From MPNO01 sp965205995 (GTDB lineage: Bacteria; Pseudomonadota; Alphaproteobacteria; MPNO01), in the NCBI GenBank assembly GCA_965205995.1, contig OZ242200.1, positions 2,480,001 to 2,544,000 on the forward strand: 64,000 nt of DNA, written 5' to 3'. Each line of letters begins with the position of its first letter. The stretch's first letter is position 1. The notes under the pieces were generated by a model, which was not told where the DNA came from, did not search any database, and saw only the letters and a program-made list of their open reading frames with translations. Shown one piece after another: positions 24,057-34,987 of the stretch. The translations under genes and the position numbers were made by a program.

Positions 24057-24479
24057 TCAGGATTTCGCGGCGGCGGCGAAATAGACCCCGCGCCCGCTCG
24101 CGATCAGCCTGTCCTTGCCGTCATGGACCGATGCCTCGGCGACGGCGTTGGTATTGCCGAGGCGGACCACCCTCCCTTTGGCCACGAGATCGCCGGGTTC
24201 CGCGACACGGTGATAATCGACCCTGAGGTCGACGGTGGGCACCGGCACGCCGATCTTGGCGGCGATCGCGTAATCCGCCGCCACGTCGATCAGCGCGCCG
24301 ATGATGCCGCCATGGGTGATCCTGAGCCTGGGGTTGGAGATCATCTCCTCGCGCCAGGTCATGCCGATCTCGATCCCCTCCTCGGTGCAGGAAAGGATTC
24401 GAAGCCCCATCCAGGCGTTGAAATGGCTGGCGACCAGCCGCTCTTCGAGCTCGTCGGCCGCGATAACGTTCTCGGCCAT
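24057..24479 (-). CDS. PaaI-family hotdog thioesterase
   Basis: A 140-residue hotdog-fold protein. RITHGGIIGALIDVAADYAIAA near residues 53-74 is the core helix, with the HGG motif and the acidic residue of the PaaI/YbgC-like thioesterase family. VDLRVDYHRVAEPGDLVAKG follows. It would hydrolyse an aryl- or acyl-CoA thioester as a homotetramer. It has its own AT-rich promoter upstream and lies 84 bases before the flavin reductase start on the same strand. The two may be cotranscribed. Substrate unknown. Confidence 0.85.
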   Translation of the reverse strand: MAENVIAADELEERLVASHFNAWMGLRILSCTEEGIEIGMTWREEMISNPRLRITHGGIIGALIDVAADYAIAAKIGVPVPTVDLRVDYHRVAEPGDLVAKGRVVRLGNTNAVAEASVHDGKDRLIASGRGVYFAAAAKS

Positions 24480-24562
24480 TGGGGCCTCCCTTGACGGCTT
24501 TCGCAGGCGCCGCCCGGCCCGCGTCGGCGACGGCGGACCGGGACAGCCTTCGACAGGGTCGT

Positions 24563-24591
24563 AGAATAAAATTCAACCTATTGAAACTCAA
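24563..24591 (-). promoter_or_regulatory. Probable promoter of the PaaI thioesterase
   Basis: On the minus strand TTGAGT (24591-24586) and TATTCT (24568-24563) are 17 bases apart in a conspicuous AT-rich island. The predicted start is near 24556, about 77 bases before the gene. The island is bounded by GAATAAA (24564-24570) and TTTATTC (24598-24604), an inverted pair. It separates two divergent genes, so it may also hold the bpt promoter. Confidence 0.5.
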
Positions 24592-24741
24592 GGTTTATTT
24601 ATTCTCACCCACGCTCTCTCAAGGCACCGGAGGCGGTCTCGCCGCAACACCCGCGGGCGCGTTCGGGTGTTGGCGGGCCGCCACCCCAGGCCCTATTATC
24701 CCGGCGATGGAACGCGCGACGAGTGCGAAATCGAGGCGGCG

Positions 24742-25488
24742 ATGACCGAACAACCGCTCCGCCGGCCGGACCGGTTCTTCTTCGGCACCCGCGTCCTGCC
24801 CTGCCCCTACATACCCGGGCGGCAGGAGCGCAAGGTCGTCACCGATCTCAGCGGACCCGGTGCGGACGAACTCTATGAGCGCATGTCGCGCGCCGGGTTC
24901 CGCCGCAGCCACGGCCTCGCCTACCGCCCGGCCTGCCCGAACTGCTCCGCCTGCATCCCGATCCGGATCTGCACCGACGGGTTCGAGACGACGCGGTCGA
25001 TCCGGCGCGTCGCGCGGATCAACGCGGACCTCGCCGCCGAGGATCTGTCGGCGATCGCCACCGTCGAGCAATTTCGTTTGTTCGCCCGCTACCAGCGGTC
25101 CCGCCATGGCGGCGGCGACATGTCGTCGATGACCTTCAGCGACTATCGCTCGATGGTCGAGGACACGCCGATCGACACGCGGCTGGTCGAGTTCCGCAAC
25201 CGGGACGGCGCGCTTGTGGGCGTCATGCTGGCGGATCGGCTCGGCGACTCGATGTCGGCGGTGTACAGCTTCTTCGCGCCGGACCAACCCCGCCGCAGCC
25301 TCGGCACCTATATGGTCTACTGGCTGGTCGAGAGGGCGGCCGCCGCCGGCCTCCCGCATGTCTATCTCGGCTACTGGATCGAGGAATGCGCGAAGATGGC
25401 CTACAAGGTGAGGTTCCGCCCGGTCGAAATCCTCGGTTCCGGAGGCTGGCGGCGATACCGGCCCAACGGCGCGGCCTCAGAAATTTAG
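24742..25488 (+). CDS. bpt: Aspartate/glutamate leucyltransferase (arginyltransferase family)
   Basis: A 248-residue aminoacyl-tRNA-protein transferase. It attaches leucine to proteins with N-terminal Asp or Glu, marking them for ClpS/ClpAP degradation. The family signatures are CPYIPGRQERKVVTDLSG near residue 22, the Cys pair region GLAYRPACPNCSACIPIRI near 57, RYQRSRHGGGDMSSMTFSDY near 117 and LGYWIEECAKMAYKVRFRP near 212. The ATG at 24742 matches the usual N-terminus. Its last 12 bases overlap the end of the convergent TRAP permease gene. Confidence 0.92.
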   Translation: MTEQPLRRPDRFFFGTRVLPCPYIPGRQERKVVTDLSGPGADELYERMSRAGFRRSHGLAYRPACPNCSACIPIRICTDGFETTRSIRRVARINADLAAEDLSAIATVEQFRLFARYQRSRHGGGDMSSMTFSDYRSMVEDTPIDTRLVEFRNRDGALVGVMLADRLGDSMSAVYSFFAPDQPRRSLGTYMVYWLVERAAAAGLPHVYLGYWIEECAKMAYKVRFRPVEILGSGGWRRYRPNGAASEI

Positions 25489-28134
25489 CGAGATGTCGCG
25501 GTGGTTGGCGAGGCAGCCGGATAGCGCGGCCGCCTGTTCGCCGGTGAGGCGGTCCTGCTGGCGGACACCGATGGTATCCCGGATGGCGAGGTCGTAGGCG
25601 GCGAGCCCGGGCGCGAGCTCCGTCGCCGCGCGCGACCGCCAGGCGAGCTCGGCGCGGAATATTTCGACCGCCTGATCGAAGGCGCGCATCGCCTTCGCCC
25701 GGTCGGGGGTGCGGCGGCGGAGTTCGCGGCGGGCGCGGGAGAGCTTGCTGCGGATCTGGCCGGCGCCGGCGATCTTGCCGATACTGCGCTCGACCGTGCG
25801 GATCTCCTCCATCGCTTGCTTGGGCGCCGCGTCGGCGATGGCGGAGCGCAAGCCGACGACCGCGCCCTCCAGCGCCGCCAGCCTGGCGGTATCGCCAACC
25901 ACGGCCAGCAGCGTCGAGACCGCCTCATAGGCGCCGTCGACATTCCGCCGATAGACCAGGCGGGCGCGGCGTTCGGCGTCGGTGAGGGTCCGGAACCGCT
26001 TTTCGGTCTCCTTCCAGTCGGACGGTATCCGCGCGCCCAGCGCCTGGCGCTCGCGGACCAGCGAGTCGATCTCCGCGCGGACGGCGGCGCCGGTTCGCGG
26101 ATCCGCCCCGTCACTGCCGCGCCGCGCCTGCGTTTCGATCTCCTCCCTCTCCGCGTCCAGCCGGCGGATATTCGCCTGCAGGCCGCGCACCTCGCGATGG
26201 ACCGGCTTGTAGGACGGCCGCAGGGCGGCGACCTGGGCTTCCGCCTCGCGCACCTTGGCGACATGCGCGAAGGTCGCTTCCGCGGCGTCGAGGCTCTCGG
26301 CAAAGGCGCGGCGGCGGGGGGCGGGCAGATAGCTCAGATCGAGGCGTCTCGCGGCCGCGATGCCCTGGCGCAGGCGATCCTGATTGGCGTCGTAGTGGGC
26401 GAACACATATTCCTCCAGGCATAGCTGGAGGCGCGGGTTCTTGGGTGGCGGCGCGGTCTCCGCGGTGAGATAGACCCGGTTCGGCAGGTAGTTCACCAGC
26501 GCCGGGAACACACCGACGATGCCGAGCCCGACGAGCTGGAGAAAGATGAACGGCACCACGCCGAGATAGATCTGGGTGGTCCTGACCTCGGGCGGCGCGA
26601 CCCCGCGCAGATAGAACAGCGCAAATCCGAAGGGCGGCGTCAGGAACGACGTCTGCATGTTGACGCCGATCATCACCCCGAGCCAGACGGCGGTGACGTT
26701 GGCCGAGGTGTCGGCGAGCAGGATCGGCGCGATGATCGGGACCACGACGACAGCGATCTCGATGAAGTCGAGGAAAAACCCGAGGATGAAGATCACCGCC
26801 ATGACGACGGCGAACTTGGTGAAGAACCCGCCCGGCAGCCCGGTCAGGAACTCGCGTACCTCCTCCTCGCCGCCGAAGGCGCGGAAGGCGGCGGTCAGCA
26901 TCGCCGCGCCGAGCAGGATGATGAAGACCAGCGAGGTGGTCTTCGCGGTCTCGATCATCACCCCGCCGAGCGTGTCGTCGATCTTGTAGGCGCGCCACGC
27001 GCTCCACAGCACCGACGCCAGGAAAACCACCGTCGCGATCGCCGCCAGCGCGACCGCGAGCTGGTCCGTCCCGGTCTTGATGTTCTTGATGTTGATGTCG
27101 AAGAAATAGAGCAGGAAACCTATCGCCAGCAGCGAGGCGATGGCGAGCAGCCCGGGTGTGAACGCGCCCTTCTCGCCGATCCGGAGACGGTAGCCGGCCA
27201 TGATCAGCGCGCCGACCGCGCCGATCGCGCCGGCCTGGTTGACCGTCGCGATGCCGAGGATGATCGACCCCAGGACCAGCAGGATCAGCGTCAGCGGCGG
27301 CACCAGCGCGACGAACACGCGCTGCAGGAAGCGCCAGTCGTAGCGCCCCCCGAAGGGGACCGGCGGCGCGGTGCCCGGCCTGATCAGCGCCAGAATGAGG
27401 ATGTAGATCATATAAAGCCCGACCAGCACGAGGCCCGGCAGCAGCGCGCCGACGAACATGTCGCCCGCGCTGGTCGAGGTGAGGTCGAACTCGGTCGGCA
27501 TGGTGAACTGGCCGGTCGCCTGCTTGTACTCCGTGGTGCGGAGCGTGCTCGCCTGGTCCGTCGCGTTGGACAGCTGGTCGGCGAGGATGATCAGCACGAT
27601 CGAGGGCGGGATGATCTGGCCGAGGGTTCCCGAGGCGGCGATGGTGCCGGTCGCGAGCGAGCGCGAATAATTGTTGCGCAGCATCACCGGCAGGGAGATC
27701 AGCCCCATCGCGATCACCGTCGCGCCGACGATGCCGGTGGTCGCCGCGAGCAGAGCGCCGACGAACACCACCGCGATTCCGAGCCCGCCGGGGATCGGCC
27801 CGAAGAGCTGCGCCATGGTCAGCAGCAGATCCTCGGCCACCTTGGAGCGCTCGAGCATGATTCCCATGAAGACGAAGAGCGGAATCGCGATCAGCGTGTC
27901 GCGTTCGACCTCCCAATAGATGCCGCGGAAATTGGTGACCCCGGCGTTGAGCCACTGGGTCGGCCCGCCATGGCTGAAATAGGCGTCGGTATTGCCTTCC
28001 AAGAAATAGCCGGTCAGCGCCGCCAGCCCGATGCTCAGGATCGCCGATCCCGGCAATGCGAAGGCGACCGGGTAGCCCGACGCCAGCGCGAACGCCATCG
28101 ACAGGATCAGGATGGCGAGAAAGACGGTTTCCAT
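25477..28134 (-). CDS. TRAP transporter large permease DctM with long charged C-terminal tail
   Basis: An 885-residue protein. Residues ~1-570 are a DctM permease of the mannitol/chloroaromatic subfamily, with ATTGIVGATVIAMGLISLP, GTLGQIIPPSIVLIILADQL, the long periplasmic insert typical of this subfamily, FFLDFIEIAVVVVPIIAPIL and TSFLTPPFGFALFYLRGV. Residues ~571-885 are a soluble, highly charged, mostly helical region (examples EREEIETQARRG and ARRELRRRTPDRAKAMRAFD) with heptad-like spacing suggesting coiled coil. Ordinary DctM proteins are about 430-640 residues, so the ~315-residue tail is unusual. Its start overlaps the dctQ stop by one base (TGATG). Confidence 0.9.
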   Translation of the reverse strand: METVFLAILILSMAFALASGYPVAFALPGSAILSIGLAALTGYFLEGNTDAYFSHGGPTQWLNAGVTNFRGIYWEVERDTLIAIPLFVFMGIMLERSKVAEDLLLTMAQLFGPIPGGLGIAVVFVGALLAATTGIVGATVIAMGLISLPVMLRNNYSRSLATGTIAASGTLGQIIPPSIVLIILADQLSNATDQASTLRTTEYKQATGQFTMPTEFDLTSTSAGDMFVGALLPGLVLVGLYMIYILILALIRPGTAPPVPFGGRYDWRFLQRVFVALVPPLTLILLVLGSIILGIATVNQAGAIGAVGALIMAGYRLRIGEKGAFTPGLLAIASLLAIGFLLYFFDINIKNIKTGTDQLAVALAAIATVVFLASVLWSAWRAYKIDDTLGGVMIETAKTTSLVFIILLGAAMLTAAFRAFGGEEEVREFLTGLPGGFFTKFAVVMAVIFILGFFLDFIEIAVVVVPIIAPILLADTSANVTAVWLGVMIGVNMQTSFLTPPFGFALFYLRGVAPPEVRTTQIYLGVVPFIFLQLVGLGIVGVFPALVNYLPNRVYLTAETAPPPKNPRLQLCLEEYVFAHYDANQDRLRQGIAAARRLDLSYLPAPRRRAFAESLDAAEATFAHVAKVREAEAQVAALRPSYKPVHREVRGLQANIRRLDAEREEIETQARRGSDGADPRTGAAVRAEIDSLVRERQALGARIPSDWKETEKRFRTLTDAERRARLVYRRNVDGAYEAVSTLLAVVGDTARLAALEGAVVGLRSAIADAAPKQAMEEIRTVERSIGKIAGAGQIRSKLSRARRELRRRTPDRAKAMRAFDQAVEIFRAELAWRSRAATELAPGLAAYDLAIRDTIGVRQQDRLTGEQAAALSGCLANHRDISLNF

Positions 28135-29132
28135 CAGGCGCTTTCGCCCGGTTCGGGCTCATTGAGGAGGGTGGCGGCGCTGGCGAGAAACTGGCTGAGA
28201 AACTGGGCCAGCATCGACAGCGCGTAGATCAGCAGAAACCCGGCCATCAGATATTTGACGTACATGCCGTAGCCGCTCTGCGAGACCTCGAAGCTGAGCA
28301 GCGGCGCGTTGATCAGGTTGGACTTGCCTCCCAGGCCGCGGGCCAGGATCACCCAGCAGAGCGGAACGCCGAGCAGCGCCGCGCCGAGCGCATTCGTCCA
28401 CGCCTTTCCGCGGGCGCTGAACCCGGTATAGAGGACATCGACCCGGACGTGGCCCTCATGGAGCAAGGTGTAGGCGCTGGCGAACAGGAACAGGGCGGCG
28501 TACCAGAACCGGACCAGATCGCCCATGAAGGCCTGCTCGTAAGAAAACACGAAGCGCGCGATGACGATCTGGAGCTCGGCCAGCACGATCAGGAAGGCGA
28601 GCCAGGCGAATCCGATCGACCGGGTGAAGGCGGCGATGACCAGCGCCACGCCGATCAGCGGGTAATGCACGAATTCGCCGCGGAACCGCGACCTGCCGAG
28701 AGATTCGGCGAGCTCCGCGCCGACCGCGCCGACCAGCAGGCCCTCGACCCGGAGGAACGAGATCGCCATGTCGACCAGCCCGACCAGCAGCACGCCCCAG
28801 AACGCGGCGCGCGCGATATAGGCGGCGGCGGCGGACAATATCTCGGCGTCGCTCCGCATCGGCCGCCCCCGCCACCAGGCGTAGACGAAGGGCGCCAGGA
28901 TCGCCGCCGCGTAAGCCGCCAATTGCAGCCAGCCGAGCGCCGCGCCGGAGCCGTCGAGGCCGGCCTTCGACCCGCCATAGCCCAGCACGCCGAGATGGCC
29001 GAACAGCCCTTCGAGCCCGGGCCAGCCCCGCCAGAAAATCAGGTAGTTGCAGAGCGTGAAGACGAGAGCGACGGCGCCCATCGCGAGGGCGAGGCCGCGC
29101 AGCGCGGCCGCCGGCCAGCCGGCGCCGGTCAC
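28134..29132 (-). CDS. TRAP transporter small permease DctQ, long form
   Basis: A 332-residue membrane protein. The C-terminal ~160 residues carry the DctQ pattern (FVFSYEQAFMGDLVRFWYAA, then GHVRVDVLYTGFSARGKAW). The N-terminal half adds extra membrane segments, as in the mannitol/chloroaromatic TRAP subfamily where the small subunit is enlarged. It sits between dctP (upstream) and dctM (one-base overlap), forming the full importer. It should scaffold the DctM transporter in the inner membrane. Confidence 0.86.
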   Translation of the reverse strand: MTGAGWPAAALRGLALAMGAVALVFTLCNYLIFWRGWPGLEGLFGHLGVLGYGGSKAGLDGSGAALGWLQLAAYAAAILAPFVYAWWRGRPMRSDAEILSAAAAYIARAAFWGVLLVGLVDMAISFLRVEGLLVGAVGAELAESLGRSRFRGEFVHYPLIGVALVIAAFTRSIGFAWLAFLIVLAELQIVIARFVFSYEQAFMGDLVRFWYAALFLFASAYTLLHEGHVRVDVLYTGFSARGKAWTNALGAALLGVPLCWVILARGLGGKSNLINAPLLSFEVSQSGYGMYVKYLMAGFLLIYALSMLAQFLSQFLASAATLLNEPEPGESA

Positions 29133-29188
29133 CCGCGCGCCCCGCCGGCGGAAAGATCCGAACGATACATGCGCCGACGCCGCAATAG

Positions 29189-29219
29189 CGGCCGGGCGGA
29201 CGATCCCGCCGCCCGGCCG
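29189..29219 (-). other. Strong hairpin between dctP and dctQ
   Basis: CGGCCGGGCGG (29189-29199) and CCGCCCGGCCG (29209-29219) form a perfect 11-bp stem with a 9-base loop, right after the dctP stop. No T-run follows on the transcribed strand. Such hairpins protect the upstream binding-protein mRNA and lower permease expression. Confidence 0.6.
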
Positions 29220-29235
29220 GTTTGCGAATTACGCG

Positions 29236-30333
29236 TCAGACGCCTAGCACGCGGTTGCGCTGGGCGAGATAGGCTTCATCGGAAATCTTCGTCCAACCTC
29301 CGATATCCTTGCGCGCCTTGAGGAAGCTCTGGTGGATCTCGTTGGCGAGCGGGCTGTGTGCCCTCGCGCCTTCGAAGACCTCGTCGGCCGCCTCGCCGAA
29401 GCTGTCATAGACGTCGTCATTGAACTTGCGCAGCTTGACGCCGTGATCGGTGAGCAGGCGGGCAAGCGCGGCGCCGTTCTTGGCGTTGTACTCCGCCATC
29501 ATGACGTCGTTCTCCAAACCGGTCGCGGCCTCGATCATGGTCTGGTCGGATTTCGAGAGCTTGCCCCACCAGGATGCATTCATGCCGAACGACAGCATCG
29601 AGCCGGGCTCGTGCATTCCGGGGTAGTAGTAGTACTTGGCGGCTTCGTAGAACTTCATGAAGCTGTCGTTCCACGGGCCCACCCATTCGGTGGCATCGAT
29701 GGCGCCGGACACCAGGTTCTCGTAAATCTGACCGCCCGGCAGCGAGACCGGCGAGGCGCCGAGCTTGGCCATGACGTCGCCACCGAGGCCGGGGATGCGC
29801 ATCTTGAGGCCCTTGAGATCGTCGGACGAGTTGATCTCCTTGTTGAACCAGCCGCCCATCTGGACGCCGGTATTGCCGGCCATCACGCATTTGAGGCCGT
29901 AATTGCCGGCGAGCTTGTCCCAGAGCTGCTGGCCGCCGCCGAAGCGGATCCAGGCGTTCATCTCGGTATAGGTGAGGCCGAACGGCACCGAGGTGAAATA
30001 GGCCCAGCCGGGATGCTTGCCTTTCCAGTAATAGTCGGCCGCGTGATAGGCCTGGGCGTTGCCGGAAGCGACCTCGTCGAAGGAATCGAACGCACCGACC
30101 CGCTCCCCGGCGGCGAAGTACTGGACCTGGATACGGCCGTCCGTCATGTCGGACAGGCGCTTGGCGAGCCGCTGCGCCCCGGTCCCGAGCCCGGGGAAGT
30201 CGCGCGGCCAGGTGGTGACCATCACCATCTCGACGCGCTGCTGCGCTATGGCGGGGGCGGCAAGCGTGGTGGCCGCGGCCGCGCCGGCAACGCCTGCACC
30301 GGCCTTGGTAAGGAAATTGCGTCTCTTCATCAC
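29236..30333 (-). CDS. TRAP transporter substrate-binding protein, Tat-exported
   Basis: A 365-residue periplasmic protein. The N-terminus MMKRRNFLTKAGAGVAGAAA has the twin-arginine motif RRNFL and a cleavage region ending AIAQQ. The body is the DctP/TakP type of the mannitol/chloroaromatic TRAP subfamily: TWPRDFPGLGTGAQRLAKRL near residue 41, GLKMRIPGLGGDVMAKLGAS near 168, GAIDATEWVGPWND near 210 and NASWWGKLS. The TakP relatives bind 2-keto acids. Tat export suggests folding or cofactor binding before secretion. It is the first gene of dctP-dctQ-dctM. Confidence 0.92.
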   Translation of the reverse strand: MMKRRNFLTKAGAGVAGAAAATTLAAPAIAQQRVEMVMVTTWPRDFPGLGTGAQRLAKRLSDMTDGRIQVQYFAAGERVGAFDSFDEVASGNAQAYHAADYYWKGKHPGWAYFTSVPFGLTYTEMNAWIRFGGGQQLWDKLAGNYGLKCVMAGNTGVQMGGWFNKEINSSDDLKGLKMRIPGLGGDVMAKLGASPVSLPGGQIYENLVSGAIDATEWVGPWNDSFMKFYEAAKYYYYPGMHEPGSMLSFGMNASWWGKLSKSDQTMIEAATGLENDVMMAEYNAKNGAALARLLTDHGVKLRKFNDDVYDSFGEAADEVFEGARAHSPLANEIHQSFLKARKDIGGWTKISDEAYLAQRNRVLGV

Positions 30334-30417
30334 GAGGCTCCCTGCTGGAATGAAGTCGTCACGGAGTCTGTAGCAGATCCGGTGTCGTGGCTCAATTTCC
30401 GTGACCGTCGACGCGGC

Positions 30418-32654
<2,237 letters not shown>

Positions 32655-32658
<4 letters not shown>

Positions 32659-33389
32659 CGGACTCCGGCGGGCAATCGGACCATGGCGTCGTAAAGCCGC
32701 GCGCGCGCCGGCGGCATCTTGCGCTCGGCGGGCGCCAGGGCCTGGCGGGCAAGGAAATGGCCCGTCAGTCGGAGCGCGGCGGCAACCGACGCAGGATCGG
32801 CCGACTCACCGGGTTCGATCAAGAAGGGCGGCAGAACAAAGAGACGATTTTCATAGGCGCTCGCCGCCATGCGCGAGACCGCGCGCCCGGTGCGCGGCGA
32901 AACGAAGGCGAGATCCTCGGTCTCCCCGGTGACGGCGCAGCATCTCAGGTCGAGGCCGAAGCCGAGCGCGGCGAGCAGCGCAACCTCGAACCTGGCATAG
33001 GCGGGCGCCCATCCGGGCGTCGTCAGGCGGTCCAGAAGCGCGACGAAGGCCTCGAAAACGGCGCCGTTGGGTTCCCTCTCGGGCAGCGTCGCCTCGACCA
33101 GCGCCGCGGCCGCGCCGAGCGCGGCGAGCGGCAGTTTCACCTCGAGGAGCTCCGCCGCGTATCCCCGCACGAGCTCGGCCCGGAAGCCGCCCAGGTGATC
33201 GGCGAGCCGCGCCCGCCAGGTCGCGGCGATGCGGTTGCCGATCTGGTAGACCGGGCGGGCGGCGCGGCCGGTGCCGCCCCGGACCAGCCCCGCATGCAGG
33301 CCGTGGCTTTCGGTCAGGAGCTTCACCACGAGGGACGACTCGCCGTGCTTGAACCGGGCGATGACGATGCCGTGGTCCTGCCAATCCAT
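32655..33389 (-). CDS. recO: DNA repair protein RecO
   Basis: A 244-residue protein with the N-terminal OB fold (MDWQDHGIVIARFKHGESSL, LTESHGLHAGLVRGG) and the helical C-terminus (FARFEVALLAALGFGLDLRC-type helix). RecO loads RecA with RecR at single-strand gaps. The CxxC zinc knuckle seen in some RecO proteins is degenerate here (LRCCAVTG). The start at 33389 was chosen over the upstream frame because it gives the canonical N-terminus. It is 11 bases after era and overlaps parC by four. Confidence 0.92.
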
Positions 33390-33400
33390 CTCCCGTCCCG

Positions 33401-34315
33401 TCAGGCGTTGAAGTCGAGCCCCCAAAGCGAGAAACGCTCCGGGTCGTCGCCCCATTTCTGGCGCACCTTGACGAAGATGAACAGATGCACGCGGCGTCCC
33501 ATAATCGCTTCGAGCTCGGCCGCGGCCTGCTCGCGCACCGACTTGATGCGGGCGCCCCGATGGCCGAGGACGATCCCCTTCTGGCTGTCGCGCTCGACAA
33601 ACACCGTTTGCTCGATACGCACGCTGCCGTCGCGGAAATCCCGCCAGTCGTCGGTTTCGACGGTCAGCGCGTAAGGCAGTTCCTGGTGCAGCCTGTCGAA
33701 CAGCTTTTCCCGGGTGATCTCGGCCGCGAAAAGCCGGTCGTTCATGTCGGAAAGCTGATCCTCGGGGAACAGCCAGGGTCCGGGCGGCACCGCCGCCGCG
33801 AGATGCCGCGCGAGGTCGGCGACGCCATCGCCATTCTCGGCCGAAATCATGAACGTCGCTTCGAACGCGCAGGCCGCGTTGACGTCGCGCGACAGGGCCA
33901 GCATGGCTTCGTGCCGGACGAGATCGATCTTGTTGAGCGCCAGCACGCGGCGCGTCTCCGTCCGGGCGAGCGCGGACAGGATCCGCTCCGCCTCCTCGTC
34001 GAGCCCCCGTCTCGAGTCGATCAGCAGCAGCCGGATATCGGCGTCGGTGGCGCCGGTCCAGGCGGCGGCGACCATCGCCCGGTCGAGACGGCGGCGGGGG
34101 GCGAAGATGCCGGGCGTGTCGACATAGACGAGTTGAGCCGGCCCGTCGACCGAGACGCCGCTGACCCGGTGGCGCGTGGTCTGCGCCTTGGCGGTGACGA
34201 TCGAGACCTTGGCGCCCACCAGGCGGTTGGTGAGGGTCGATTTGCCGGCGTTGGGCGCACCGATCACGGCGACGAAGCCGCAGCGCGGGCCACCTTGCGG
34301 ATCGGTGTCAGCCAA
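33401..34315 (-). CDS. era: GTPase Era
   Basis: Era binds GTP and 16S rRNA and helps assemble the 30S subunit. G1 GAPNAGKST, G2 TTRHR, G3 DTPG and G4 NKID are all visible, followed by the KH domain (GIVLGHRGARIKSVREQA, then KWGDDPE). The most likely start is TTG at 34315, overlapping the rnc stop by eight bases, which gives 304 residues beginning LADTDPQGGPRCGFVAVIG. An upstream in-frame ATG at 34384 would add 23 residues within rnc. TTG is an uncommon start, but rnc in front uses one as well. Confidence 0.93.
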   Translation of the reverse strand: MADTDPQGGPRCGFVAVIGAPNAGKSTLTNRLVGAKVSIVTAKAQTTRHRVSGVSVDGPAQLVYVDTPGIFAPRRRLDRAMVAAAWTGATDADIRLLLIDSRRGLDEEAERILSALARTETRRVLALNKIDLVRHEAMLALSRDVNAACAFEATFMISAENGDGVADLARHLAAAVPPGPWLFPEDQLSDMNDRLFAAEITREKLFDRLHQELPYALTVETDDWRDFRDGSVRIEQTVFVERDSQKGIVLGHRGARIKSVREQAAAELEAIMGRRVHLFIFVKVRQKWGDDPERFSLWGLDFNA

Positions 34316-34985
34316 TGTCGGCGACCGCGATTTCGAGCAGAGCGCGGGCGGCGGCCTGCTCCGCGGCGCGCTTCGTTCCGGCACTCGCGCGCACCGGCTC
34401 GAACCCCTCGAGCCGGGCCTCGACCGTCAATATCGGCGCGTGCTGCGGGCCGTCGGTGGCCACGAGAGCATAGGCGGGAAGCGCCAGGGCCCGCGCCTGC
34501 GCCCATTCCTGCAACCCCGTCTTGGCGTCCTGCGGCGGCCGGCCGTCGATCCGGCCGCCCCATAGTTTGGCGATCAGCGCCATCGCCGCATCGTGGCCGC
34601 CGTCGCGATAGACCGCCCCGATAACCGCCTCGCAGCTATCCTCGATCACCGAGGGCGGCAAGGCCTCCCGGTCGAGACCCTTTTCGATCCTTATGTGGCG
34701 GCGCAGGCCGATCGCCAGCCCGATCGCCACCAATGTGTCGCCGCTTGCGAGCGTGGCGTGGCGGCGCGCCAGATCGCCGGGCCCGGCGTCGGGATGCGCC
34801 GCCGCCAGCAGACCCGCGAGGCCGAGCCCGAGCACCCGGTCGCCGAGGAATTCGAGCCGTTCCAGCGAGGGGCTGCGAGGGCCGGCGGCGCTTGCGTGAG
34901 TCAGCGCCTCCTCGAGCAAGGCGGGGTCGGCGAAGCGATAGCCCAGCGCGGCTTCGATCTCTTCCAACGCGCCCTGACCGGACAA
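34308..34985 (-). CDS. rnc: Ribonuclease III
   Basis: Ribonuclease III cleaves double-stranded RNA in rRNA and mRNA processing. The signature LERLEFLGDRVLGL is near residue 37, the second metal motif EDSCEAVIGAVYRDGG near 110, and the double-stranded RNA-binding domain (TGLQEWAQARALALPAY, ASAGTKRAAEQAAARALLEI) ends the protein. The start is best placed at TTG 34985, two bases after the lepB stop, preceded by GTGGAA; the product is then 225 residues, the usual length. No ATG or GTG fits the conserved N-terminus. Confidence 0.93.
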   Translation of the reverse strand: MSGQGALEEIEAALGYRFADPALLEEALTHASAAGPRSPSLERLEFLGDRVLGLGLAGLLAAAHPDAGPGDLARRHATLASGDTLVAIGLAIGLRRHIRIEKGLDREALPPSVIEDSCEAVIGAVYRDGGHDAAMALIAKLWGGRIDGRPPQDAKTGLQEWAQARALALPAYALVATDGPQHAPILTVEARLEGFEPVRASAGTKRAAEQAAARALLEIAVADIG

Positions 34986-34987
34986 GT

